A DNA stretch of 64,000 nucleotides. It comes from Solimicrobium sp040544425 (lineage in GTDB: Bacteria; Pseudomonadota; Gammaproteobacteria; Burkholderiales; Burkholderiaceae_D). The first letter of the stretch is position 1. Each line of letters opens with the position of its first letter. The notes under the pieces are model-generated. The model was not told where the DNA came from and searched no databases. It saw only the letters and a program-made list of their open reading frames with translations. The stretch lies in NCBI GenBank assembly GCA_040544425.1, contig JBEONO010000013.1, positions 1-64,000 on the forward strand, written 5' to 3'. Position numbers and translations under genes: made by a program. Shown here piece by piece: positions 33,933 to 43,127 of this stretch.

Positions 33933-34979
33933 ATGAACACGGACACCATACAAATCACGCCTGAGTTGCTTGGGCTGTTGAGCGAAATTGATGAATTCAA
34001 GGGAGCGTGGCGGGCATTGGGGACGCTGGCGCCGGAGCGGCTCAAGGCGCTGCGTCATGTCGCGACGATTGAAAGCGTTGGTTCCTCAACACGAATTGAA
34101 GGTAGCAAGCTCACTGACCGCGAAGTCGAAGCGCTGCTGTCAAACCTGGAAATCAAGAAATTCGATTCGCGCGATGAGCAGGAAGTCGCTGGTTACGCCG
34201 AGACGATGGAAATGGTTTTCCACAGCTTTGAAGACATTCCCATCACCGAAAATCATCTGAAGCAACTGCATCGCGATTTGCTTCGTTACAGTCAAAAAGA
34301 TGAGCGTCACCGCGGCGAATACAAGAAATTGTCGAACAATGTCGTTGCCTTCGACGCTGAGGGAAAAATGGTCGGCGTGGTGTTTGAAACGGCGACGCCA
34401 TTTGATACCCCGCGCCGAATGGGCGAGCTGCTGGCGTGGTTGAAGGAGGCGCGCGAGTTGCGCCGTCTTCATCCGCTTCTTGTCGTAGCCATTTTTACGG
34501 TAACTTTTTTAGCGATTCATCCCTTTCAGGATGGGAATGGGCGACTGAGCCGCATTCTGACCACGCTGCTGCTTTTGCAGGCCGGCTATGCCTACGTGCC
34601 ATACAGCTCACTGGAAAGCATTATCGAACACAGCAAAGATGGCTATTATCTGGCGCTGCGCCAGACTCAACAATCTCTGCAGAGCGACACGCCGGACTGG
34701 CAACCATGGCTGATGTTTTTTATGCGCGCCTTGCAGCAGCAGAAACGGCGCCTTGCAACCAAAGTGGAGCGCGAAAAATCGGCACTCGCAACACTGCCCG
34801 AACTGGCAGTCAATATCCTTGACTACGTTCGGGATCATGGACGGGTGACTACGCGCGATATGGTTCGCGAATTTGGGGCAAGTCCGAATACGCTAAAAAC
34901 CACGTTTGGCAGCCTGGTCAAAAAAGGTCTGCTGGTGCGCCATGGTGGTGGCCGTTCAATTTGGTACGGTTTGCCCTGA
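33933..34979 (+). CDS. Fic-family AMP-transferase with built-in inhibitory helix
   Basis: 348 residues. The Fic core motif HPFQDGNGRLSR is complete (H196 to R207), so the protein should transfer AMP or a similar group to a target hydroxyl. An N-terminal inhibitory motif, S52-TRI-E56-G57, marks a class II, self-inhibited Fic protein. The C-terminal 70 residues form a winged helix-turn-helix (RVTTRDMVREFGASPNTLKTTFGSLVKKGLL), so it may bind the phased repeats in its own promoter (inference). The target is unknown. No separate antitoxin gene is next to it, as expected for this class. Confidence 0.9.
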   Translation: MNTDTIQITPELLGLLSEIDEFKGAWRALGTLAPERLKALRHVATIESVGSSTRIEGSKLTDREVEALLSNLEIKKFDSRDEQEVAGYAETMEMVFHSFEDIPITENHLKQLHRDLLRYSQKDERHRGEYKKLSNNVVAFDAEGKMVGVVFETATPFDTPRRMGELLAWLKEARELRRLHPLLVVAIFTVTFLAIHPFQDGNGRLSRILTTLLLLQAGYAYVPYSSLESIIEHSKDGYYLALRQTQQSLQSDTPDWQPWLMFFMRALQQQKRRLATKVEREKSALATLPELAVNILDYVRDHGRVTTRDMVREFGASPNTLKTTFGSLVKKGLLVRHGGGRSIWYGLP

Positions 34980-35057
34980 ATGCAGGCGAGACCTCTCACA
35001 TTCAAAAGCTCCAAGTGATTTATTTCCGATTTTTCCTGAATTGGAATCTGCCTGATA

Positions 35058-35158
35058 AATACAGTCTAAAAACTGTATTAATTTTTTACAGTCTTTAATC
35101 TGTAAAAAATATATACAGTCTATGTATTGTATTGATAAAATACAGGCCGTAAACTGTA
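35058..35158 (+). promoter_or_regulatory. Four evenly spaced operators upstream of hipB
   Basis: Four copies of TACAGt-N6-aCTGTA (18 bp each) are centred at 35068.5, 35095.5, 35122.5 and 35149.5, exactly 27 bp apart. Copies 1 and 2 are perfect inverted repeats with longer arms, copies 3 and 4 differ by one base per arm. They fill the AT-rich region ahead of hipB and should be HipB/HipBA binding sites for autorepression. Confidence 0.75.
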
Positions 35159-35203
35159 GCCATAAAGGATCGTATTTATCCAGCTTCCTGTCCGGAGACC
35201 ACC

Positions 35204-35578
35204 ATGGATTACCCAATCAAAACACTGAGCCAGTTACGCCCAATCCTGCAGGGGTGCCGGAAAAAGGCCAACCTTACGCAGACAGATGTGGCAGAGCTGC
35301 TCGGCATCACCCAGCAGAGCTATGCGCAGATTGAAGCCAATCCGGCTTCAACCAGTGTCGAGCGTCTGTATAAAATTATGCGATTGCTCAATGTTGAACT
35401 GGTGCTGAATTATCTGTCCAGTGAACCAACCGCGGTGAATACAAGGCCAACTCAACAGTCGGCTGCAAAAAAGTCTGCTAAACAGGCTGCTAAACCGGCC
35501 GCTACCAGGGCACCTGCAAAAACAAACCAGGCTCCGCAAAAAATCACCCCGCCGTCTGGCAAAAAAGTAGCGTGGTAA
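35204..35578 (+). CDS. hipB: HipB-like antitoxin and repressor with basic tail
   Basis: 124 residues, GGAG ahead of ATG. The helix-turn-helix (about 22-65) reads LTQTDVAELLGITQQSYAQIE, typical of HipB/Xre repressors. It would bind the four operators upstream and neutralise HipA. After residue 80 comes an unusual Ala/Lys/Pro-rich tail (QQSAAKKSAKQAAKP...) like a histone H1 tail, longer than the short tail of E. coli HipB (88 residues). hipA starts 3 bases after its stop. Confidence 0.85.
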   Translation: MDYPIKTLSQLRPILQGCRKKANLTQTDVAELLGITQQSYAQIEANPASTSVERLYKIMRLLNVELVLNYLSSEPTAVNTRPTQQSAAKKSAKQAAKPAATRAPAKTNQAPQKITPPSGKKVAW

Positions 35579-35581
35579 GCC

Positions 35582-36919
35582 ATGGGAAGACGATCACGTA
35601 CCCAAAAGCTGGTGATATGGCTTAACGGCACGCCCGTTGGAGAATGGAGCTACGCGCCCGGACGGACTACGTTCGCCTATTTCGACGAATGGCTTGCCGA
35701 TCCACAAGGCCGACCCATATCGCTCTCATTACCATTCAGACCAAACAATGAGGCTTACCGCGGGGATCTGGTTCTCAACTATTTTGACAATCTGCTGCCT
35801 GACAGTGCTCTGATACGTCGTCGTATTGCGCAGCGCTTTCAGGCCGACGACGTTGATCCCTTCAACCTGCTTGCCGCGGTTGGGCGTGACTGCGTGGGAG
35901 CCATTCAGTTGTTACCGCCTGACGAAGCACCAGCCAATTTGTTTGCAATAACCGGCAAGCCACTGAATGACCAGACCATTGCCCAAATAATCCGTAATAC
36001 TGCAGGCCCGACACTTCCGGGGCTGGGTGTTGCACATGATGACTTGCGACTTTCCATCGCAGGGGCTCAGGAGAAAACTGCACTCTTGCGGCACAAGAAT
36101 AAGTGGCTGTTGCCCACGGCCAGTACGCCAACCACGCATATTCTGAAGTTGCCAATCGGACTGGTCGGGAACATGCAGGCCGATATGCGTACTTCTGTCG
36201 AAAATGAATGGCTTTGTTCGAAAATTATGGGAGCGTACGGCTTGCCGGTCGCGCAATGCGACATCGGCATTTTTGGAGATCAGAAGGTATTGATTGTTGA
36301 ACGGTTTGACCGAAAATTTTCTGATGACAAAAGCTGGATCGCGCGGCTTCCTCAGGAGGATTTTTGTCAGGCTACCGGTACCTCATCCCTGTATCGTTAT
36401 CAGGCTGATGGAGGGCCCGGTGTCATCAGGATTATGGAGATTCTGTCCGGGTCAGAACTGGCCAGTCTGGATCGTCGGAACTTTTTTAAAATTCAGATTC
36501 TGTTCTGGTTGCTTGCAGCCACCGATGGGCATGCCAAGAATTTCAGTATTTTTCATCTGCCCGGCAGTCAGTATCGTGCTATGCCTTTGTATGACATCCT
36601 GTCAGCGCATCCGGTTTTGGGTGCGGGTAAAAATCAAATTGCCCCGCAAAAAGCCAAATTGGCCATGGCGGTGCGAGCAACAGAAAATTACTACCGTATC
36701 GTGCAAATTCAACGCCGTCATTGGGGTGAAATGGCGCGGCAGGCTGGCCTCGGTGAGCGAGTTGCTGAAACCTTGATCGAAGAAATACTGGCGAAAACAG
36801 ATGAAATAGTCGTCGCCATGCATCAGATGCTGCCGCCGCAGTTTCCAATGGATCTGGCAGAATCGATATTGAGCGGTTTGCAGCGCCAATGCAAAAAACT
36901 CCAGATGCAGAAACGGTAA
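35582..36919 (+). CDS. hipA: HipA-family serine/threonine kinase toxin
   Basis: 445 residues, normal length for HipA. Key parts: N-terminal domain (1-110), the glycine-rich phosphorylation loop LSIAGAQEKTALL with S158 (the autophosphorylated Ser in E. coli HipA), catalytic DGHAKN with D315 and N320, and the metal-binding Asp in MPLYDILSA (D338). HipA kinases phosphorylate glutamyl-tRNA synthetase or related targets and induce dormancy. Whether the target is the same here is unknown. All catalytic residues are intact. Forms an operon with hipB. Confidence 0.92.
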   Translation: MGRRSRTQKLVIWLNGTPVGEWSYAPGRTTFAYFDEWLADPQGRPISLSLPFRPNNEAYRGDLVLNYFDNLLPDSALIRRRIAQRFQADDVDPFNLLAAVGRDCVGAIQLLPPDEAPANLFAITGKPLNDQTIAQIIRNTAGPTLPGLGVAHDDLRLSIAGAQEKTALLRHKNKWLLPTASTPTTHILKLPIGLVGNMQADMRTSVENEWLCSKIMGAYGLPVAQCDIGIFGDQKVLIVERFDRKFSDDKSWIARLPQEDFCQATGTSSLYRYQADGGPGVIRIMEILSGSELASLDRRNFFKIQILFWLLAATDGHAKNFSIFHLPGSQYRAMPLYDILSAHPVLGAGKNQIAPQKAKLAMAVRATENYYRIVQIQRRHWGEMARQAGLGERVAETLIEEILAKTDEIVVAMHQMLPPQFPMDLAESILSGLQRQCKKLQMQKR

Positions 36920-37039
36920 ACCATCGAGCCGACCCGGCCGATAAGTTTTTGCCGGATCGATTAGAATCCGTCATCACCACATAACCCGGGCCAGCAATCA
37001 AGCGATGCTGCCTGGGTGAACTTATCGAAAGAACACATC

Positions 37040-39196
37040 ATGGCCAGGCAAAAACCCCTAGAGAAACGGCGCAACATCGGCATTATTGCCCACATCGATG
37101 CCGGTAAGACAACCACCACCGAGCGCATCCTGTATTACACCGGCAAGCAGCACAAGATCGTGGAAGTGCACGACGCCAAGGATGGCAAGGGCGGCACCAC
37201 CACGGATTATCTCGAGCAGGAAAAAGCGCGCGGGATCACGATTCAGTCAGCGGCGGTTTCGACCTCATGGAAGGGTTACGACATCAATCTGATCGATACG
37301 CCAGGCCACGTCGATTTCACCATTGAAGTCAACCGCTCGCTGCGTGTCCTCGATGGTGCAGTAGTGGTGTTCGACGGCGTGGCCGGGGTTGAGCCGCAAA
37401 CCGAAACCAACTGGCGTCTGGCCAATCAGTACAACGTGCCGCGGATTTGCTACATCAACAAAATGGACCGCATGGGCGCCAACTTCAAACATTGCGTGGA
37501 CGGTATCCGCGAGCGGCTGTCGGTCGCGCCTTTGTTATGCCAGGTACCGATCGGCTCGCACGACCAGTTCCGCGGCATGGTCGATCTGATTGAAGGGCAG
37601 GCCTATCTGTGGAATTCGGATGATCCGGATGACAAGGATGCGACCTGGGAAGTGGTGGCGCTGGATCAGATTGCGGCGCGCGCCAACGTGACCGCGCTGG
37701 GCGACATCCAGTGGCTGGCACAATTGCCGAAGCTGCGTCAGGAAACTTTGGAGCTGGCCCTGTCGGTTGACGAGGAAGCTTTCATGGCACTGCTGGAAGG
37801 CGGTGAACCGGATCTGGCCAAGGTCAAGCAATGTATCCGCCAGGGCTGCATTTCCGGTGCTTTCACGCCGGTATTCTGCGGATCGTCGTTCAAGAACAAG
37901 GGCGTCAAGCAACTGCTCGATGCGGTTATCGATTATCTGCCCTATCCGGGTGAAAACGGCGGTATCCACATTGTTGACGAAGACGGCAAGGCCCTGGGTG
38001 AACGGGCGATTTCCGATGATGAACCGGCCGCCGCGCTGGCGTTCAAAGTCATCAATGATCAGTTCGGTGCGCTGACTTTCGCACGTGTTTATTCCGGCGT
38101 GATCCGCAAGGGTGACACGCTGCTCAATTCGACACGCGGCAAGAAAGAACGCATCGGCCGGATTGTTGAGGTGCAGGCCGATTCAACCAAGGATATTGAC
38201 GAAGCGCGCGCCGGTGACATCGTCGCCTTCGTGTCGCTCAAGGATACCGAGACCGGCGACACGCTGTGCGCCCAGGACAACCCGGTGCTGCTGGAGCGGA
38301 TGCGCTTTCCCGATCCGGTAATTTCAGTGTCGGTGGAGCCGAAGACCAAGGGCGACGTCGACAAACTTTCCACGGCACTGTACAAGATGGCCAAAGCCGA
38401 TCCCTCGCTGCGTCTCGAAGTCGATCCGGAAACCGAACAGACCGTGTTGCGCGGCATGGGTGAATTGCATCTTGAGGTGACCATCGATCGCATGCGCACC
38501 GAGCTGGGTGTAGAAGCCATCATGGGCAAACCGAAGGTCTCGTATCGTGAAGCGTTTGGCGAAAAGGTCACGCACATTTACACGCATAAAAAACAGACCG
38601 GTGGATCGGGTCAGTTCGCGGAAGTCAAAATGGAATTTGAACCGCTGGAGCCGGGTGCCGGGAAAAGCTTTGTTGATGGGGTCGTCGGTGGACGGGTGCC
38701 GAAAGAATTTATTCCTGCGGTTGAATTTGGCGCCATGACACAAAGTCTTGCTGGGGCGGTGGCCGGTTATGAATGTGTGGATTTCAAGGCCACGCTGGTC
38801 GACGGAAAATATCATGATGTCGATTCGAGTGCACTGGCGTTTGAAATCGCGGCGCGTTCATGCTTCCGTGAGGCGCACAAGTTGAGCAAACCGAAGTTGC
38901 TTGAGCCGATCATGAAACTGGAAGTGGTGGTGGAGGCCGATTATCTGGGCACGGTGATCGGCGACGTCAATCGCAGACGCGGTGACATCATCGAGCAGGG
39001 TCAGAAAGGGACGCAGGCAACTGTCGTCGCGCAGGCTCCGCTGGGCGAGATGTTCGGCTACATCAATTTCCTCCGGTCTGCCACTTCGGGACGCGGCACC
39101 TTCAGTATGGAGTTCTCGCATTATGCGGAAGTCCCGGGTGGTATGGTTGCCAAATTGCTGGCTGGCGAAGATGCCAAGAAAACGCCGAAAGTTTGA
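37040..39196 (+). CDS. fusA: Elongation factor G (second-type, outside the str operon)
   Basis: 718 residues from ATG 37040 (MARQKPLEKRRNIGI). The extension to 37016 is rejected because the N-terminus then matches EF-G exactly. GTPase motifs AHIDAGKTT, DTPGH and NKMDR are intact, followed by domains II-V (SYREAFGEKVTHIYTHKKQTGG, SGRGTFSMEFSHY). It catalyses ribosomal translocation or recycling. It is not flanked by rpsL, rpsG or tuf, so it is probably a paralogue (fusA2-like), not the main copy. Isolated between hipA and a NYN-domain gene. Confidence 0.9.
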   Translation: MARQKPLEKRRNIGIIAHIDAGKTTTTERILYYTGKQHKIVEVHDAKDGKGGTTTDYLEQEKARGITIQSAAVSTSWKGYDINLIDTPGHVDFTIEVNRSLRVLDGAVVVFDGVAGVEPQTETNWRLANQYNVPRICYINKMDRMGANFKHCVDGIRERLSVAPLLCQVPIGSHDQFRGMVDLIEGQAYLWNSDDPDDKDATWEVVALDQIAARANVTALGDIQWLAQLPKLRQETLELALSVDEEAFMALLEGGEPDLAKVKQCIRQGCISGAFTPVFCGSSFKNKGVKQLLDAVIDYLPYPGENGGIHIVDEDGKALGERAISDDEPAAALAFKVINDQFGALTFARVYSGVIRKGDTLLNSTRGKKERIGRIVEVQADSTKDIDEARAGDIVAFVSLKDTETGDTLCAQDNPVLLERMRFPDPVISVSVEPKTKGDVDKLSTALYKMAKADPSLRLEVDPETEQTVLRGMGELHLEVTIDRMRTELGVEAIMGKPKVSYREAFGEKVTHIYTHKKQTGGSGQFAEVKMEFEPLEPGAGKSFVDGVVGGRVPKEFIPAVEFGAMTQSLAGAVAGYECVDFKATLVDGKYHDVDSSALAFEIAARSCFREAHKLSKPKLLEPIMKLEVVVEADYLGTVIGDVNRRRGDIIEQGQKGTQATVVAQAPLGEMFGYINFLRSATSGRGTFSMEFSHYAEVPGGMVAKLLAGEDAKKTPKV

Positions 39197-39307
39197 TTTC
39201 AAGTTCGCAGTTTTTCGAATAATTCTCCCATCTGAGAATGTAAAGAATTGAAAGATCTCGTAAAATAGCGCATCCGAAAAAATATTTTGCGGACATTAGG
39301 CTCTTGG

Positions 39308-39396
39308 TATAAAATCCGGTCACCACTTATCCCTCGCGATGTCATTAAATTGGCTCTCGCTTGGGACGAAAGAGCCGCTCTAATGGGCGGCTTTTT
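39308..39396 (+). ncRNA. Attenuator-like leader or small RNA upstream of the NYN gene
   Basis: A -10-like TATAAAAT at 39308-39315 precedes about 80 bases ending in an intrinsic terminator, AGCCGC (39373-39378) with GCGGCT (39387-39392) and a run of T. A competing hairpin, GGCTCT (39352-39357) with AGAGCC (39371-39376), shares four bases with the terminator stem, so the two exclude each other. It could instead be the fusA terminator. The -35 is weak. Confidence 0.4.
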
Positions 39397-39417
39397 CACA
39401 TCTTGGCGTTTAAAACA

Positions 39418-40140
39418 GTGCAAGACATAGAAAATATTTCCAGAACGACAGCGGTCTATATTGATGGTTACAACCTTTATTACGGACGGTTGCGAGGGAC
39501 CTCGCTGAAATGGTTAGATGTCATGAGGCTATTTCAGAATTTGTTGACGCAACGAGATCAAAATGAAAGCGTCGAGCGAATTACGATCTTTACCGCACAT
39601 ACGTTGGCAACTTTCGCCTCGCATGGGCAAAAATCCGCAGCAGCACAAGCCACCTATCATCGTGCGCTAAAAATACTATATCCGGACAAATTAGAGATCG
39701 TATATGGAAAGCATTCATTTGATAAAAATGGTGCTTTATTGCCCTTGTATGACGAAAGCATGCCATACGATCGAAACAAACGAGTGCGGGTCTGGAAACT
39801 GGAGGAAAAGAAAACCGATGTCAACCTGGCTTTAGGTATGTATCGGGATGCAGTGCGAGGTCTGTATGATCGGATTATTCTCGTATCCAATGACAGTGAC
39901 GTGGAGCCCGCGTTACAACTGATTCGCCAGGATTTTCCGCATATTATGATTGGTGTTGTCATGCCAATTCATCCACCTGAATCGGCCACCGGACACCGAA
40001 GTGTCAGTGGGTCACTTGTAAGAGTAGCTGATTGGGTCGAGAAATTTCTAACTGATGACCAACTGGTCGGCGCTCAGCTTCCACCCAAAATACCAACCAG
40101 GAAAAAGCCAATTTTAAAGCCTGAACATTGGTCGAAATAA
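39418..40140 (+). CDS. NYN-domain (PIN-like) putative RNase
   Basis: About 240 residues if it starts at GTG 39418. The frame runs open to TTG 39361, but that would overlap the terminator hairpin. The start is uncertain. The NYN fold is clear: VYIDGYNLYYGRL (first Asp), TDVNLALGMYRDAV (second Asp) and LVSNDSDVEPALQLI (third and fourth Asp) make the metal-binding site of LabA/NYN nucleases. It probably cleaves RNA. It stands alone downstream of fusA, and AT-rich codon use sets it apart from the flanking operons. Confidence 0.8.
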   Translation: MQDIENISRTTAVYIDGYNLYYGRLRGTSLKWLDVMRLFQNLLTQRDQNESVERITIFTAHTLATFASHGQKSAAAQATYHRALKILYPDKLEIVYGKHSFDKNGALLPLYDESMPYDRNKRVRVWKLEEKKTDVNLALGMYRDAVRGLYDRIILVSNDSDVEPALQLIRQDFPHIMIGVVMPIHPPESATGHRSVSGSLVRVADWVEKFLTDDQLVGAQLPPKIPTRKKPILKPEHWSK

Positions 40141-40177
40141 CTTCAATATTCGAAACTTTTTTTTGAGCATGGTAGGC

Positions 40178-40226
40178 TGGGTAACAAACCAGGCATCAAC
40201 CGTCGCAATGCTGGGTTTGTTACCCA
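40178..40226. terminator. Hairpin between the NYN gene and the molybdoenzyme operon
   Basis: TGGGTAACAAACC (40178-40190) pairs with GGTTTGTTACCCA (40214-40226), with a further imperfect extension inward. It has no T tract on the plus strand. It could terminate transcription or be a dispersed palindrome. Confidence 0.5.
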
Positions 40227-40310
40227 TCCTGCCGTGCCAAGTCGCTTCCCCAACGGTCAACTAACGATCAACCTATAATAGTCGGATTACTTTTTCTGAG
40301 GAGTCGCATC

Positions 40311-40805
40311 ATGAATGCCTTTGTCCTGGATATCAATGGCGAGAAGCACAAGGTGACGCTGGCGCCGGATACGCCGTTGCTGTGGGCCCTGCGCGATACG
40401 ATTGGCCTCGTCGGCACCAAGTACGGCTGCGGTATCGGCGTGTGCGGGGCCTGTACCGTGCAGATCGATGGCGTGCCAAGCCGTGCCTGCCTGACTCCGG
40501 TCTCTGCGGTCGGCGCGCAAAAAGTGACTACCATTGAAGGGCTCGATCCCCATGTCACCCATCCCTTGCAACAGGCCTGGCAGGAACTCGATGTGCCGCA
40601 ATGCGGGTATTGCCAGGCTGGTCAGCTGATGACCGCGTCGGCGCTGTTGAAATCCAATCCGCATCCAACCGACGCCGAGATCGATACCGCGATGGCCGGT
40701 AATCTGTGCCGTTGCGGAACCTATGTTCGCATCCGTGCCGGTATCCACCGCGCCGCTGAAATCGGTCAGGCCAATGAGAAAAAATCGGGGGTGAAACATG
40801 GATAA
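40311..40805 (+). CDS. iorA: Molybdenum hydroxylase small (2Fe-2S) subunit, isoquinoline 1-oxidoreductase type
   Basis: 164 residues with both iron-sulfur clusters of the family: the plant-type site CGIGVCGACTVQIDG (about 41-55) with a later Cys, and the second site CGYCQAGQLM with NLCRCGTY. It passes electrons from the molybdenum subunit to an acceptor. Length and two-subunit layout without a FAD subunit fit IorA-type aldehyde or N-heterocycle oxidoreductases. It overlaps the large-subunit gene by 8 bases. The gene symbol reflects family, not a proven substrate. Confidence 0.85.
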   Translation: MNAFVLDINGEKHKVTLAPDTPLLWALRDTIGLVGTKYGCGIGVCGACTVQIDGVPSRACLTPVSAVGAQKVTTIEGLDPHVTHPLQQAWQELDVPQCGYCQAGQLMTASALLKSNPHPTDAEIDTAMAGNLCRCGTYVRIRAGIHRAAEIGQANEKKSGVKHG

Positions 40806-43044
40806 CATCAGTCTTGACTCGCCGTCGCGTCGGCAATTTCTGCGTCAGTCAATCGCAACCGGCACTGGCCTGGTATTGGGAATCTATGGCAGCGGTGCTG
40901 TCGCGCAAATTGCCAAAGCTGCGGCAGCGACCGCGGATTTTCAGCCAAGTGCGTTCATCCGCATTGCACCTGATGGTCGCGTAACAATCATTTCGAAGCA
41001 GCCGGAAATCGGTCAGGGCATCAAGACTTCGCTGCCGATGGTGATTGCCGAAGAACTGGAAGTGAACTGGAAAGATGTTCAAGTTATTCAGGGTGATCTC
41101 AACGCCGCATATGGCAGTCAGAGTGCCGGTGGTTCGACCTCGACGCCCAACAACTACAATGAATTTCATCGGCTCGGTGCCACTGCGCGCACCATGTTGA
41201 TCCAGGCGGCAGCGCAAACCTGGGGTGTGCCGGTTGCCGAATGCCGCGCAGCCGACAGCGCCGTGCTGCATGATAAAAGCCAGCGCCGTCTCGGCTATGG
41301 CGCGTTGGTTGCCACTGCCGCCGCGCTGCCATTGCCAGATCCGAAACTTGTGATACTCAAGAGTGCGAGCGAGTACAAAATTTTGGGCACCCGGATCGGT
41401 GGTGTTGACAATGCTGCGGTTGTCAGCGGTAAACCCCTGTTCGGCATCGATATCAAACTGCCGGGCATGTTGTACACCAACTTCGCCAAATGCCCGACCC
41501 TGGGCGGCAAGGCAGTCAGTGCCAATCTCGCTGCAATCAAAGCGCTGCCTGGTGTGCATGACGCATTCATTATCGATGGTGTGGCAAACAACCCGCGCGG
41601 CTTGATGTCGGGTGTGGCGATTGTCGCCGATTCCACCTGGTCAGCCTTCAGTGCCCGGAAAAAACTGAAGGTGGTGTGGAATGAAGGCGCGGGCGCAGCA
41701 GACAGCTGGGAGAAGTTCAGCGCCACCGCGCAAGCGCTATCCATGCAACCGGGTACAACCGTCTTGCGTAATGATGGCGATGTTGGCGCGGCGTTCGGCA
41801 AGGCCGCAAAAACTGTCGAGTCGGCTTACACCTATCCGTTTATTTCGCACGCCAGTTTCGAACCGCAAAACTGCACCGCCTGGTTCAAGCCCGCAGACGG
41901 CTCGCTGGAATTATGGGCGCCGACCCAAAATCCCGGAGCCGGACAGGATCTGGTCGCCACCACCCTGAATCTGCCCAAGGAAAAAATCACCCTGCATATC
42001 ACGCGCAGCGGTGGCGGTTTTGGGCGACGGTTGAGCGCTGACTACATCGTCGAAGCGGCAGCAATCGCGCAGCGCGTCAAGGCGCCGGTCAAACTGACCT
42101 GGACCCGTGAAGACGATATGCAGCACGATCATTTCCGCGCCGGTGGTTTCCATTTTCTGCGCGCAGCACTCGATGCCAACGGACGGGTCTCGGCATGGCA
42201 TAACCATTTCGTGACCTTTGCCAATCGCATCCAGAAAGATGGCCAAAGCATCCTGCAGCCCGGCAGTGGCGCATCCCTGAGCGGTGACGAATTTCCCGGC
42301 CGCTGGGTGGATAACTGCCTGCTGGAACAGACCGCGCTCGAATGCAGCATTTCAATGGGTCCGTGGCGGGCACCGGGCAGCAATGTCTTTGCCTGGGTAT
42401 TCCAGAGTTTTATTGACGAACTGGCCCATGCGGCCGGGCGCGATCCGCTGGCATTCCGGCTTGAACTGCTCGGCGAAAAAGAGATCATCCCCGGCACCGG
42501 TGAGCGCGGCACTCCCTATAACGTCGGGCGCATGAAGCATGTGCTGCAGACGGTTGCCGAAAAATCCGGCTGGGGCAAGCGCAAATTCGCGCGTGGGCAG
42601 GGGCAGGGCATCGCCTGCCATTTCAGTCATCGCGGTTATATTGCGCAGGTGGCAGAGGTGACGGTGTCGAAGAGCGGCGAACTGAAAGTGGATCGGGTGG
42701 TGGTGGTCTCGGATATTGGCGCGCAGATTGTCAATCCGAGCGGCGCGGAAAATCAGGTGCAGGGATCGGTCATTGATGGTCTCAGTACCTTGATGTATCC
42801 CGAGCTGAATATCGAACACGGCGCTATCGTGCAAAGCAATTTCAATGAATATCCGATTTTGCGTATGCCGCAGACGCCGACCAGTATCGAAGTACATTTT
42901 TTGAAAACTGATTTTCCGGTAACCGGACTGGGCGAACCGGCCCTGCCACCGCTGGCACCGGCCGTCTGCAATGCCATCTTCGCGGCGACCGGCAAGCGTG
43001 TCAAACAGTTGCCGTTGAGCCGGACTGATTTGAGCTGGTCGTAA
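40798..43044 (+). CDS. iorB: Molybdenum hydroxylase large subunit, isoquinoline 1-oxidoreductase type
   Basis: 748 residues. A twin-arginine signal, SRRQFLRQSIATGTG, predicts export of the folded complex to the periplasm. Molybdopterin-binding segments include GGSTSTPNNYNEFHRLG, RSGGGFGRRLSADY, MGPWRAPGSN and the C-terminal TGLGEPALPP with the catalytic Glu (GEP). It hydroxylates an N-heterocycle or oxidises an aldehyde using water. A 64-base stretch from its 3' end is repeated at 44411-44474. Confidence 0.87.
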   Translation: MDNISLDSPSRRQFLRQSIATGTGLVLGIYGSGAVAQIAKAAAATADFQPSAFIRIAPDGRVTIISKQPEIGQGIKTSLPMVIAEELEVNWKDVQVIQGDLNAAYGSQSAGGSTSTPNNYNEFHRLGATARTMLIQAAAQTWGVPVAECRAADSAVLHDKSQRRLGYGALVATAAALPLPDPKLVILKSASEYKILGTRIGGVDNAAVVSGKPLFGIDIKLPGMLYTNFAKCPTLGGKAVSANLAAIKALPGVHDAFIIDGVANNPRGLMSGVAIVADSTWSAFSARKKLKVVWNEGAGAADSWEKFSATAQALSMQPGTTVLRNDGDVGAAFGKAAKTVESAYTYPFISHASFEPQNCTAWFKPADGSLELWAPTQNPGAGQDLVATTLNLPKEKITLHITRSGGGFGRRLSADYIVEAAAIAQRVKAPVKLTWTREDDMQHDHFRAGGFHFLRAALDANGRVSAWHNHFVTFANRIQKDGQSILQPGSGASLSGDEFPGRWVDNCLLEQTALECSISMGPWRAPGSNVFAWVFQSFIDELAHAAGRDPLAFRLELLGEKEIIPGTGERGTPYNVGRMKHVLQTVAEKSGWGKRKFARGQGQGIACHFSHRGYIAQVAEVTVSKSGELKVDRVVVVSDIGAQIVNPSGAENQVQGSVIDGLSTLMYPELNIEHGAIVQSNFNEYPILRMPQTPTSIEVHFLKTDFPVTGLGEPALPPLAPAVCNAIFAATGKRVKQLPLSRTDLSWS

Positions 43045-43127
43045 AGGGGTAGGGCTGGAAACCGGATGCGCGAGCAATCCAATGAATGCACGATCTTTTC
43101 AATGAATTGATTTTCAGGAGGTAAATC

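Noticed and set aside
37040..39196. Tetracycline-resistance ribosomal protection protein
   Set aside because: N-terminus, domain IV motif and full length match EF-G, not TetM/TetO.
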